A stretch of DNA of 64,000 nucleotides, taken from contig OZ005621.1 in the NCBI GenBank assembly GCA_963930655.1, positions 5,257,001 through 5,321,000 of the forward strand, written 5' to 3'. Source of the stretch: Myrica gale (taxonomy: Eukaryota; Streptophyta; Magnoliopsida; Fagales; Myricaceae). Below the pieces are notes generated by a model. That model was not told the DNA's origin, did no database searches, and worked only from the letters and a program-made list of their open reading frames with translations. The position numbers and the translations under genes were made by a program. Each line of letters opens with the position of its first letter. Within the stretch, counting starts at the first letter, position 1. Positions 36,101-46,826 of this stretch are shown one piece after another.

Positions 36101-39100
36101 GTCTTTGGAGGTTTATTAGCAAATGGTTGGATCCTTTTAGCCACTTCATAAGGTTTCAGGTTGGTCGTGATAGTAGAGTTCGCTTTTGGAGTGACCTTTG
36201 GTGTGAGGAGAGACATTTGAGGCATGCCTTCCCGTCCCTCTTTTCTATTGCTAGTAATAAGGATGCTTGGGTGGCAGATTATTGGGAGGGGAATTCTGGT
36301 TTGGGTGCTTAGAGTGTTCAGTTTTTTAGGGCTGCGAATAATTGGGAAGTTGAGGTTTTTTCGACTTTCTATTCTCTCTTTTATTCCAAGCCCCTGAGGA
36401 GTGGGGCTGAAGATAAGATGCGTTGGATGGGTACCAAGAATGACATTTTCTCAGTGAAATCGATGTATGAGACTCTTTCTTGTAGCCTCGTTATGTCTTT
36501 TCCGTGGAGGCAGATTTGGAGGTCCCTTGTTCCTATGAGAGTCTCCTTCTTTGTGTGAGAGGCAGCGCATTAGAGAATTTTGATGATAGATAATGAGGAG
36601 GAGGAGTCTTTGCTTACTTGATTGGTGCTACTTTTGTAGGTGCAATGGGGAATCAGTGGATCATATTCTTCTTCATTGTGATGGCGTTAGGGATTTATGG
36701 TCTCATGTGCTTAGCATTATGAATTATAGTAGGGTTATGCCTTCTAAGGTGATTGAGCTACTGTTTTGTTGAAAGTGGAAGTTCATCAACCATCTTGCTT
36801 CGAGGGTGTGGAAGATGATTCCTTTGTGCATTTGGTGGGTTATTTAGAGGGAGAGAAATGAAAGGTGTTTTGAGAATTCTTTCTTGTCTTTAGAAAGGTT
36901 GAGGGGTTTGTTGTTGAGTTCTCTTTTTCTTTGGGCCAATGCTGTTTTGGGTTCTCCTTTTTTGATTTTGCTGATTTTCTTAGCTTTGTAGCTTGTTCGG
37001 AGCAGGTCTTCAGTATAGCTCTTTGTACTGTTACCTTTTTTTTTTCAATAAAGTTCTTACTTATTAAAAAAAAAATTTACTAACTTAAATGAGGTTGATT
37101 TGCATGGTATCATACATATTGCTCTGTGGGTTCAGAATGCTCCCAGAGTACTAAAACGTCACTTATCTTCAAAAGCTCCCTACTTCCGTTTGGTCTATTT
37201 ATAATCGTTTAAAAAATTTAGTGAAAAATATTAAACTGCATTCCCTGTTATTGTCTCATATTGGCCAAAGTGGAAGAGAAGGAAATGGTAGAGAGATTCG
37301 GCATGGTGCTCACTAAGCCTCTGTAATATCTAACAAGTCAAGTCTTGTATCAGTCATATAGAACAGCAACACATAGAAAAAGGGCTGAAGAAGCCAGTCC
37401 ATGACTTAACATTGGTGGAATGCTACCTCCAATTCCCTGTATGTTCGATAGAGCCAAAGACCCCCCCACCCCCAGTGATCGGAGTACGCCAACTGTCTAT
37501 TGAAGATTGAACTGTTTATCCTGTCGTCCAAATATTCTCATTTTCATCCATTAACAATGGTTCAGAAATCCAAGTTTTTCTCCATATGTAACCCAATATT
37601 GTGAACCAACATATCCAACATCTCAAACCTGTTAGGAAGTAGGTCAGCATTCAGATCAAGCAAACCTGTGGCAGCCCCCTGCCCAGTCTAGGCTTGTTAA
37701 TTGCACCAAATCAGGAATCTAGATGGGGCTCTTCAACACTTGAACCAAAAAGACCTCATATACATCAAGGCTTTGATAAAGTACGGTAAACCATAAGTCT
37801 GAACAACTTGACCTGGCCAATATTTATATTAAGCAAACCATAATGCACATAGATGTATAACTATCTATATGTGTGTACTTATCAAAAAAACTTTCTATAT
37901 GTGTGTGTGTGTGTGTATCCTGCGGGTTTACTGGTTTTGCTGATTTTTCTCAGTTGTTTGAAAGTTTCTTATGTACAGACCTTGAGTTGACATTAGCTAT
38001 CATCTCTCACTTTATGATGAATTGGTTGCTTGGCAGTCAAATTGCATTATTTTCATCTTGTGCATTTTCTTGGCAAAAGTTTTATGTACCCTGCACTTGG
38101 TTATAGGCTACTGCTGAAGTGAAGGTATCATTGAATAAAGGAAAACTCTCCTCTCATAATGCCACACAACGAAAGTTGGGAAAGAGTCTAAAGACGGTGA
38201 AACCTACAGAATATACGTCTTCAAGTACCGATCTTGGAAGGGAAGGAAATGATTCAGTTTTGTCAACTTTACCGGCTTCATCACCAGACCTAGTCAAATT
38301 ACCAACGAAAGTCAGGAGTAGACGGAAGATGGATGTCCAGAAACCAGGGATACAGAATGACTCAAAGTCCATTGAAATTACATTGAATGAACATCCCAAT
38401 ATAACTGTTGGTTCACCTCATGATGGAGCACTTCGTGTTAAGGTTGAATAGTCATCATTGTTTGTATTGCCATAAAACTGAATTCCATGAATACTTAATT
38501 GTGTTTTATGTTATCTTATATACTACAGGAAAAGCTTTCAAATTGCCTATCTTCATATCAAGCACAGAGATGGTGTACTTTTGAGTGGTTCTACAGTGCC
38601 ATCGATTACCCTTGGTTTGCGAAAAGTGAATTCATGGAGTACCTGGATCATGTTGGATTGGGTCATGTTATAAGATTAACCCATGTTGAATGGAGTGTCA
38701 TAAGGAGGCATTTGACTCTCAACTGCTTTTATTTGATGTTCCTATGATCATTTTACACATTCTGGACAAGACGTCTTCTACTAAGAGTGACTCACTTGTG
38801 ATTTCTTGTTGCTGCAGCTCACTTGGCAAACCCCGGAGATTTTCTGAGCAATTTCTGAAGGAAGAGAGGGAGAAGCTAAATCAATACCGGGAATCTGTTA
38901 GAAGACATTATGCTGAACTTCGTGCCGGTACCAGGGAAGGACTTCCATCTGATTTAGCTCGTCCTTTATCAGTTGGACAACGAGTTATTGCACTACATCC
39001 GAAGACTAGAGAAATCCATGATGGGAGTGTATTAACGGTTGATCATAGTAGGTGTCGTATACAGTTTGAACAGCCTGAACTAGGGGTAGAATTTGTCACG

Positions 39101-42100
39101 GTACTTTCTTTCACTCTCATTTCAGTGTTCTATGACATCTTAAAATATTTTCTCGGATTGAAATCTTCTAACAATTGGCACAGGTAACGAGTTTTGTTGT
39201 TTCTATGTAAGAAAAGTGAATGTGAAGACAATAAACTACTGCTTAAAATTTGAAGATAAGTTGATGGGTAGTGCTTAATGTGAAAGATAGATGTTTGTTG
39301 CATTGAATATTAGATGGGGCAGTTTGTAAGCTATGTTTGAACTAGTGATCCAGCATGCGATAATCAGGCCTTTCCCACTTGTAAGATGTTGTGTGTCATG
39401 GTTAATGAGACTACAAATTTCTACTGGAATTTGGGTTGGTGGATTGGGTTATGAGGCTGCTGTCCCATGCTGGTCGATAGGGGGTTTGGTATTAGCTGTC
39501 AGTGCTATATATGCTTAGATTGGTGCAGTTTGATATTTCCCCCCAGAGGAAGTATTACCAGAAAAACTTATCTGAATAAATATGTCGTAGCTCTGTTGAA
39601 ATAGTATGAATTGGAGAAATTACGTACGTCTTTTCTTTCTCAAGTTTGTTTTGGATAAAAAGGTTTTACTACCAACTATTTTACTCGATTGCAGTGCTTT
39701 TGTTGTATATGTGATCCTGTATATCATTTTTTTTTGTTCTTATAAGGATAGAATGGTATCTTACATTTTTTCATCACAGGATATTGATTGCATGCCTTTA
39801 AATCCATTCGAAAATATGCCTGCTTCCTTTATAAGGCATAGCATTGGCATCAGTAAATTATTGGAGAACTGGAATGAGCTCAAGATTAAATTCTCCCCTA
39901 GTGAGAACCTGGAGAGCATAGATGGTTCTTACGTATCCCCTTCATCTCATCTCATCAACAACTTATTAAAACAGGTGAAACTCAGTAGTCTCTGGAAATC
40001 AAATTGTCATTTCCTGATAATTGGGTGTGTCACATTCTTTGAACTGCAAAGCAGATGGTCACTCTCGTATTAGTATTTTCTAAGTTCGAAATGGTGGCTT
40101 TGGCTATGTTTGGTTTTGTTTTGAAAATATTTTCTGTGTTTGTTTTTTTTGGAGGTACTGTAGATTCTCTTGGGATTGATGAAAAGTTTGTTAAAAGTTG
40201 TTGAAAAGTGTAAAAAGTTATTGAGACTGGTGAAAATGTATTGAAATCGATGAAAAAGTGGTTTTGAAAATTTTTTGAAAACGTTTTGAGAACGAAACAA
40301 ACATAGCCAGCATTTTGTGTTGTAAGGTTACTTGCATTTGACGAAGGAAAATACATCACTTTCAGTTTTCATTAGGAATTTCAGTCTCTTGGGGTGTGCA
40401 TGCCTTGGAAAAATAATCAGAAGTACTCTGCTCAAATCCCATTTGATTAATGCCATTTACTGTTAATTGGATTGCATTCATCTTGCTCAAAGTGTACTGC
40501 TAAAATTGAGTGTAGTTTATCCTAACCATCTGTTGTTGGTTCCAAATTCCATATGCCTTATTCTGCTGTGTATAGAGCCTAACTCCTGTTGTTCATTTTG
40601 TGTTGTCTGGGTGTTTGAACCTATGGCCCTATATTTATCACTCTAGGAAGCATGTGATATGGAAAATGTCTGAAGTAAATGATTGTGTTATCAATTAAAC
40701 TGAAACTGTTTTTGGTCAGGGGAGTTCACCAAGTTCTAGCATCCAAGCTAAAGTAAGGCCTAGTGAAAGTTCTAGTACCCAACAAGCAGCAAATTCTCAG
40801 CTTTCACTTTTTGCTCAGATCCAAGCAAAGGAAACCGATGTACATGCTCTTTCTGCATTGACTTGTTCCCTTAACAAAAAGGTTATACTACTTAATAGCT
40901 ATTTGAAATGAAAGGGTCATCTATTACATGCCAGTCCTGTCATCTGATACATTATGTTAAAACTTGTAGGAAGCTGTGGTGTCTGAGTTGAGGTGCATGA
41001 ATGAAGCGGTAGTTGAAAATCAAAAATATGGGATTAACTCTCTAAAGGATATGGAAAGTTTTAAGAAGCAATATGCCGCAGTACTCTTACAATTAAATGA
41101 AGTCAATGAGCAGGCATGAATATCTATGACCAACTTTCAGCTTTAATTTGTTTCTATCATAATGTGATGCTTAGGTTTGACTAGACAGCAATTGCTTTAG
41201 TTTAATCGCCTGTCATGTACAGGTTTCTTCTGCTCTGTTTTGCTTGAGGCAACGCAATACTTATCAAGAGAGCTCCTCACTTATGCTGTTGAAGCCCATG
41301 CCTAGCTTAGTTGATCCTGTTGGCCAGTCGGGTTATTTTGATTGTTCTACTTTTCATAGCCAAGAATCAGGACCTCATGTTACTGAAATTGTTGAAAGTT
41401 CAAGAACAAAAGCTCAAACTATGGTTGATGTGGCTATGCAGGTAGGGATCGTTCATCTGACATAATCCCTGTCATGTACCTTTTTCAATCGCTTTTGATC
41501 CATGTAACTTGCTATAGACTCCAGGATAATTTTTATGTGACCTCGTGCAATTCTTTTAATGCTTAATGATTTCATTGGACCCTGTGGTATTTTGAAATCC
41601 TAAACTGGTCTCAGGGTATTTTTCTTTCTAAAGTAATTCTTGAGAAATATTTTGAGGGAACGAAATAGTAGATGTTTTGAGGATTGTTCCCTGTCTTTGG
41701 TGAAGATGCAAGAACTTTTGTTAACTTCCCTTTTTAGTTGGGCTAATGTGGTGCTTGGCTGTCCTTTTGTTGATTTCAAGGATTTTCTTAGTTTTTTGGT
41801 TTGTTTAGAATAAGTGATTTCGGTATAGCACTTTGTACTGTTCTCACTTTTTTCTAATGAGATTGGTTGCTTATCAAAAAAAAGTAATTCTTGAGAAATA
41901 TTACTATGTCAATATAACATTTTCCGTCAATTGGCTTGTATATCTGGACGACAAAGTCTTACATGGCTAATGGGGACACGTCTTCACCAATTCCAGACAT
42001 CCACGTGTCCATTCTTTATGGTAAAAAATTAATGTGTGTCACCCCGTGTACTCCGCCACGTCAGATTGGAGGTCCCAGCTGCATCAAATATGCCACATGG

Positions 42101-45100
42101 AGGTGACACTCATTAATTTTTTACCATTAGGAATGGACACATAGAGGTTTGGTATTGATTATGATGTGCTCCTATTCGCCACATAGAATTTTGTTGTCCA
42201 ACTGCAAGCGCAAATTGACGGAAAGAATTGCATTGACATAGTAATATTCCACAAAGACTACTTTAGGACGAAAAATATTATGGGGACTTGTTTGAGATTT
42301 CGAAATACCACATAGACCAATGGAGTCATTAAGCCTTTTTTAATTTAGTCATATGTTATTTTTGAGTTTACAAGTTAAGGGATAAAGATCGACGGGATAG
42401 AGATCTAATCCTATGTTGAAACCCGGTCCCCTCTGTTTCTCCCTGTCTCAATCGGTCTCAGGAAATCGTAGAGCTTCATTTCTGGGGATCTAAGAGGGCC
42501 AGACATGGCAACCGCTTCAGTCCATAGATAAGGCATATGGGGTGATGGGGTTCTCTTGGTGTTTTAGAATAGAAGCCAAAGAATTACAAGTCTCAGTAAG
42601 TGCTGGTGGTGTGATCAAGGTGTCTGAATGGAGTAGAAAGGGTTATAGCACTATTTCCTTGGGTCGGTTTGGTGTTGTTTGGTTGGCAAACTCGGTCAGC
42701 AAGTTGCTAGCGGCTGCTGCTGATAGTCCTTTTTCGTTGAAGTTCAATGAAGGTTCCAGAGCATTTCTGGCTCAGAGGTGTGGGAATAAGGCGGGGCGTT
42801 TTGTTGCTATCTTTGAGTATGGGCAAGGTAGACGTAGAGGGGCGGTTATGATCCCAGAAGGTGTCGATGGGAGAGGTTGGATTTTGTTGGCTTACTATTT
42901 TCAGGCTGTTGTCGATTTTCTGGGTGTTTCTGGGCGTGGAGGATCATCGTCGAAGGATGAGGGCTGGAGGCTTGGTGTCTCATTTGCCGATGCCGTTAGG
43001 AGGCAGTCTCCACCAATCCCCGACATGTTTCATTCAAATTTTGTAGCCATGCCGAAAGCTACAGAGGGGTCTGGAGCTATGTCTGCGCATGCGGTGAAAA
43101 GGGTGGTCCCTGCCATTGTGGCAGCTGACAGTTCAGGTCCCAAGGGGGGTGAGGTGTGACTTTCTGTTCGGAGCATTTTCGAATTCGATTGGTGGGCCTA
43201 AAAGTGGAGTTGGAGGCCCTTATCCAGGCCTTTAGTCTTATGAGTGAGGCTGGCTCTCTTGGTTTGGGCCTCGACTGTATGGATTGTGGGCGTATGGCTT
43301 CCGAAAGGGCTGGGCTGCTTCGGATGATGGGTCCATGTCGTCTGGGGTGGCACTGGGTTCAACAGGTGGTCTGCTGTCGCCGGGAGCTCATGCCGACTCT
43401 GATCCGTCGCCTGGATTTCTCGCACATGCCGGCGAGCTGGCGGGAGACACCTCATTCCAGTCGTTGGTGGCAGGGGGCCTGCCGGTGTCTTCTGTGGCTG
43501 CCGGCGATAGCCTGGTGGCTGTTCAGGCGCTGGAGTCTCCTCCGGCAGATCTGGTGGTCTCCTCCGACAGATCTCCTGGGCTGGAGTTGTCGCATGGTGA
43601 GCCAGGGGGCCCTCATCGTGTGGGCTTGCAGATGGGCTTGTTGAAGACCCGACCCAGACGGTATCTTTCGTTGTTGAAGGCCAGGGCCCGCAGGAGGTGC
43701 CGACCCACCCGAAGTCCTCACTTGGGAAGGCTTGACGGCATGGTGGGAGTCACCCAACCCCAGTGGTCGACGGCAGGTGTCTCGTTGGCGTTGTCTGAGG
43801 ATGGAGGTGAGGGAGTCGTTGTCTTGCCGACACCGATATCCTCTCCGGCAGCCTTGCTCTTAGGCCCGAGTGGGTCTGTTCAGCTCCCAGAGTCGCTGGG
43901 TTTGGTCCGGGTGGCAACAGAAATTGCCGAAGCATTTCGTGGTAGGGTTGTGGAGCCCTCTTTTGTTCCTGGTGGGCTCCCGGCAATGGATTCTCTCTCG
44001 GGGGAGGATCGGGTTGTGCTGGAAGGAAGCCGTGGGAGTTCTACTCCTACAGAACTCGTTGGGGCCTCTCACCTCAAGGCTGATTTTGATAGTGAAAAGG
44101 GCAATAGGGCAGAAGGGGGGGCGATGGTTCTTGTGGTAGATGTTGCTCTAGAGAGGGCTCGGGCAGGGGTGGTCCTTTCTCCCGGGGTCTGTTTGGGTGG
44201 CCCGGAGGTGGGGGAGTGTTCGCGGTTGGTTTATGTTGAGAGCTCAATTGAACCAGCTTTGGAGGTTGGGGAGTTTCGGGATGAACTTTTGACCGAACCC
44301 TTGGCGTATGTGGATGAACCTTTGACCGAACCCTTGGCGGTTAGTTTCCCTCATAAAGCTTTGGGGGGGAGAATCTCCGGCGTGGGTCTTGGACATGGTT
44401 TCGTCTGTGGGACAGATGGTTGGGGTGTCGTGTGGTGGTCAAGAGGAAAAGCTGAGGGATCTCTTTGCAACGTTGGAACGCGATCGGGTGCAGCCTCGCT
44501 CGAAAACGTCTAGAAAATCGGGGGGGGGGGGGGAAGATGCTCAGGGAGTTGAAGGGCTTGAAGTCTTCGGTGAACTATGAAGGGTCTTCTTTGATCGCTA
44601 GGAAGACTGCGAGTTTTGGGCTGGACTGCTAGGGGTCTCGTTTGGATGACTCTAGGTTTGCGGGTGGGTGGGTGAGGGTGCTTTGTTGTCTAGTGGGTTG
44701 AGGGTTGAGGGGAGTTCTTGGCGTTCTTTGGGCCTTCGTGTTCCTTTTTTGGTTTTCTTTTTTGTTTGGGTTATGATTCTTCAGTATTTTCTGTTGTACT
44801 GTTGACTCCGTTGTAGTGTGATTTGTGTTTCGTGCTTTTCTTCTTCTTAATAAAATTGGCTTACTTATCTAAAAAAAAAATAGTCATATGTTACATAGGG
44901 TGAATGTCATGCTATAATAATGTCGTTTGCACGTTTCATAGAACTTTCTTGGGAGCACTTGATGGAAGTACCCGCAACACTCCCCCCCCCCCCCAACCTC
45001 TCTTCCGGCAGCTTGGGCGGTGAAATCACAGTGAAATGGCCCTCGCATTAGGCAGTCTCCATGGCCCGTATCACAATTTTAGAAATGTTGATCCTAAAGA

Positions 45101-46826
45101 TTGGGAAATTCAATAGAGATGTTTTATTGGTGTCCTAGAGAAGCTTTCACTGTGGATTATACTACTGGATGGGATCTCATTTGGCGACAAATACACCAAA
45201 CATAGACTACTGCTGGATGGACGGTAGATGGTTTAGTGATAGACTATTTTCTGAAAAGCGAATATTTTATGTTAACTTTTGGATGGGCCTCACTGAGAAA
45301 ATCATACACAAGTTTACAAGGTTAATCCTCATGGTGGCCGCTTCAGTTCTCTGGTTTCCAGTGCAGTGCTTCTGACTATAGTTTCTTCTTGATTTCAGGC
45401 AGTATCATCTTTTAAGAAGGGGGGAGCTGATGTTGAAAGAATGGAGGAGGCTATAGTTTTTGTAAAGAATCAGGTTTCGGTTTATGAGTCTAGCATGTTA
45501 GCCAGAAGGGTTTCCACTCCTGCTGATTCAATTCATGCTTCCCCGGCGTCTCAGGATCAGACAAGTGCCTGTACATCATTTATGGCAGCAAAGAATGATG
45601 CACTTGACCCTAAGTCAGACACATCAGCAGACCAAAATGAAGCCAAAGTCCCTTCGGAACTTATTGCTCATTGTGTAGCTACCTTACTCATGATTCAGGT
45701 AAATTCTACAGTATATTCCATAATTGAAAATGACCACCCCCAATCACCATCCTCCCACAGTACCTCTATATAACTTTTTATATAAAAGTTCTCCTGTATT
45801 TTATCTGCTTTTGCATGAATGGGCTGTTTCTCCTTCAAGTTTGGTGTGAGGTCATAATTTGTGGACTTTGGTTACTACACTGGTTCTGGTTTCTATATCA
45901 TATGATCACTTGCCACTAAAATATAGGTAGGTGCAATTTGGATACGCCAACTCTTTCAGCTGAATAGCATCTCCTCCCTCCATGAATAAGGGGGGAGTTG
46001 TGAGTTGACTAGATTCTGTATTGTGTCCAGGAAGAGTGATTGACTGGTGGTGTATTTGATGATGATCCTTTATTTAAAAGCCAATTATGCGCATGAGATT
46101 TTGATGACTTGTTTTTGCATAAACAGTGGGACTTGAAACTTCGTCTGAATTTTGAAGATTATGACATGAAAAGCCGGGAGGATTGAGGACTCTCTCTTTT
46201 GAAAGGGGGAAAGAGAAATCGGACTTTTCATGTTTCCCCAACTGATAATGTTCCTCTTACTCCAAAGATTGGAGTTCCTGTATTGAATTGAGTGGAAGGG
46301 CTTACGCCTTTAAACTGAATAGGACGAAATTCATGGCCACGTTAACCTAGAAAAGGGTGACTTATAACTGAAAAAGGCTCTAATCCAACTCTGGAAGGAA
46401 CACCAACAAAATCATTTGGCATGATAAGTGATCTCATGCGATTAGAAAGAGTTTACAAAGTCCAGGGTTAAAAATCTGAACTTTTTTTGTTTCTTATCCA
46501 CAAGATAACTGAGTTGCTTATTGAAATTCTTGCCATTTCTGATATATTTTGGTGTTAGTGGATTAGTATGCTGTTAGCAATTTATTACGGACTTCATTGT
46601 TATGGAAAAGCTGATCATTTGTCACCTCTGGCCCTAACAATCTTCGCTTAAAAAAATGCAGAAGTGCACAGAACGGCAATTTCCACCAGCGGATGTTGCC
46701 CAGGTACTTGATTCTGCTGTTACAAGTTTGCAGCCATGTTGTTCACAGAATCTTCCAATTTACACAGAGATACAGAAATGCATGGGAATAATTAGAAATC
46801 AGATATTGGCACTCATTCCTACATAA
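30191..46826 (+). CDS. ALY3: ALWAYS EARLY protein (LIN-9 homologue, MuvB/DREAM subunit)
   Basis: Nineteen coding exons: 30191-30316, 30481-30579, 30845-30907, 31249-31326, 32093-32282, 32533-32798, 32891-33257, 34401-34463, 34634-34854, 34943-34999, 38107-38442, 38529-38707, 38818-39100, 39780-39974, 40720-40881, 40970-41113, 41223-41441, 45399-45698, 46662-46826. All phases agree and give 1170 residues, close to Arabidopsis ALY3. A SANT/Myb-like domain lies at about 51-95 ([22 protein letters not shown]), a DIRP domain at about 632-735 ([15 protein letters not shown] to [18 protein letters not shown]), then a Tudor-like segment ([19 protein letters not shown]), a coiled-coil region and a C-terminal helical domain. 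LIN-9 proteins join cysteine-rich TCX/LIN-54 proteins, RBR, E2F and MYB3R factors on cell-cycle promoters in the nucleus. Introns 6, 12 and 16 appear to use GC donors. Introns 10 and 17 are enlarged by LINEs and a foldback element. Which ALY paralogue it is remains uncertain. Confidence 0.92.
31700..31990. repeat. Probable transposon remnant in ALY intron 4
   Basis: The stretch with tacctgcaagtatacaa and cgaatccacagggatt resembles a motif widely repeated in plant genomes and associated with retroelement fragments. I cannot define ends or a class. It lies between ALY exons 4 and 5. Confidence 0.3.
35395..37078 (+). mobile_element. 5'-truncated LINE (L1/RIL-like) in ALY intron 10
   Basis: The sequence encodes, with stops, the C-terminal third of an L1-type reverse transcriptase: LLFAYDT near 35420 (the catalytic FADD changed to FAYD), KINSFEI-type and YLGLPLG blocks, [21 protein letters not shown], then the zf-RVT region ([24 protein letters not shown]-like). 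It has a 3' UTR with aataaag and an A tail at about 37069-37078. Stops at 36022-36024 and 36310-36312 and the altered active site show it is dead. It is in the same orientation as ALY. No clear target duplication was found. Confidence 0.85.
40102..40308 (+). mobile_element. MITE related to 14474-14722, in ALY intron 14
   Basis: Ends GGCTATGTTTGG and CAAACATAGCC form an inverted repeat, and the interior shares the gtagattctcttg, ttaaaagttgttgaaa and gtaaaaagttattg blocks with the element at 14474. A clear 3-base duplication is not seen here, so the edges may be off by a few bases. Confidence 0.6.
41561..42334. mobile_element. Foldback element in ALY intron 17, interrupted by a LINE fragment
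   Basis: The two arms are reverse complements over about 200-250 bases: gcttaatgattt...ggtattttgaaat at the left against atttcgaaatacc...gagtcattaagc at the right, and inner blocks ccgtcaattgg / caaattgacgg. Both halves also contain an inverted taatttttaccat / atggtaaaaaatta block around the centre near 42065. The left arm is split by a LINE fragment at 41652-41880. The flanks ttcttttaat and cttttttaat are similar but not identical, so the target duplication is only suggestive. Confidence 0.7.
41652..41880 (+). mobile_element. Short LINE 3' fragment with a 22-bp target duplication
   Basis: The 229 bases match the 3' end of the LINEs in this window (gagggaacgaaatagtagatg, then tgtactgttctc and a terminal ttatcaaaaaa tail). 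An exact 22-base duplication flanks it at 41630-41651 and 41881-41902; it belongs to the left arm of the foldback element. This is a typical severely 5'-truncated LINE insertion made by target-primed reverse transcription, and it is younger than the foldback element. Confidence 0.88.
42359..44880 (+). mobile_element. ORF1-only LINE derivative (no endonuclease/RT) in ALY intron 17
   Basis: A 2.5-kb insertion flanked by an exact 13-base duplication, tagtcatatgtta, at 42346-42358 and 44881-44893, and ending in an A run preceded by cttaataaaattggc. It starts with a leader, then carries ORF1-like frames: 42542-43159 (ORF1 N-terminal domain with [12 protein letters not shown] and [18 protein letters not shown]) and, after a frame change, 43284-44513 (Pro/Gly/Val-rich). 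The final part, WVLDMVSS / VGVSC-type followed by [12 protein letters not shown], matches the ORF1 end of the LINE at 50880. ORF2 is missing and the sequence jumps to the 3' UTR. It has a complete-looking 5' end, so it must have been copied by another LINE's enzymes. Confidence 0.78.

Noticed and set aside
35434-36312. Frame of 196 residues as an independent gene
   Set aside because: It is the reverse transcriptase end of a truncated LINE within an ALY intron.
42542-44513. Long plus-strand frames (205 and 409 residues) as host genes
   Set aside because: They lie inside an insertion with a 13-base target duplication and an A tail, and the end matches the ORF1 end of another LINE in the window.
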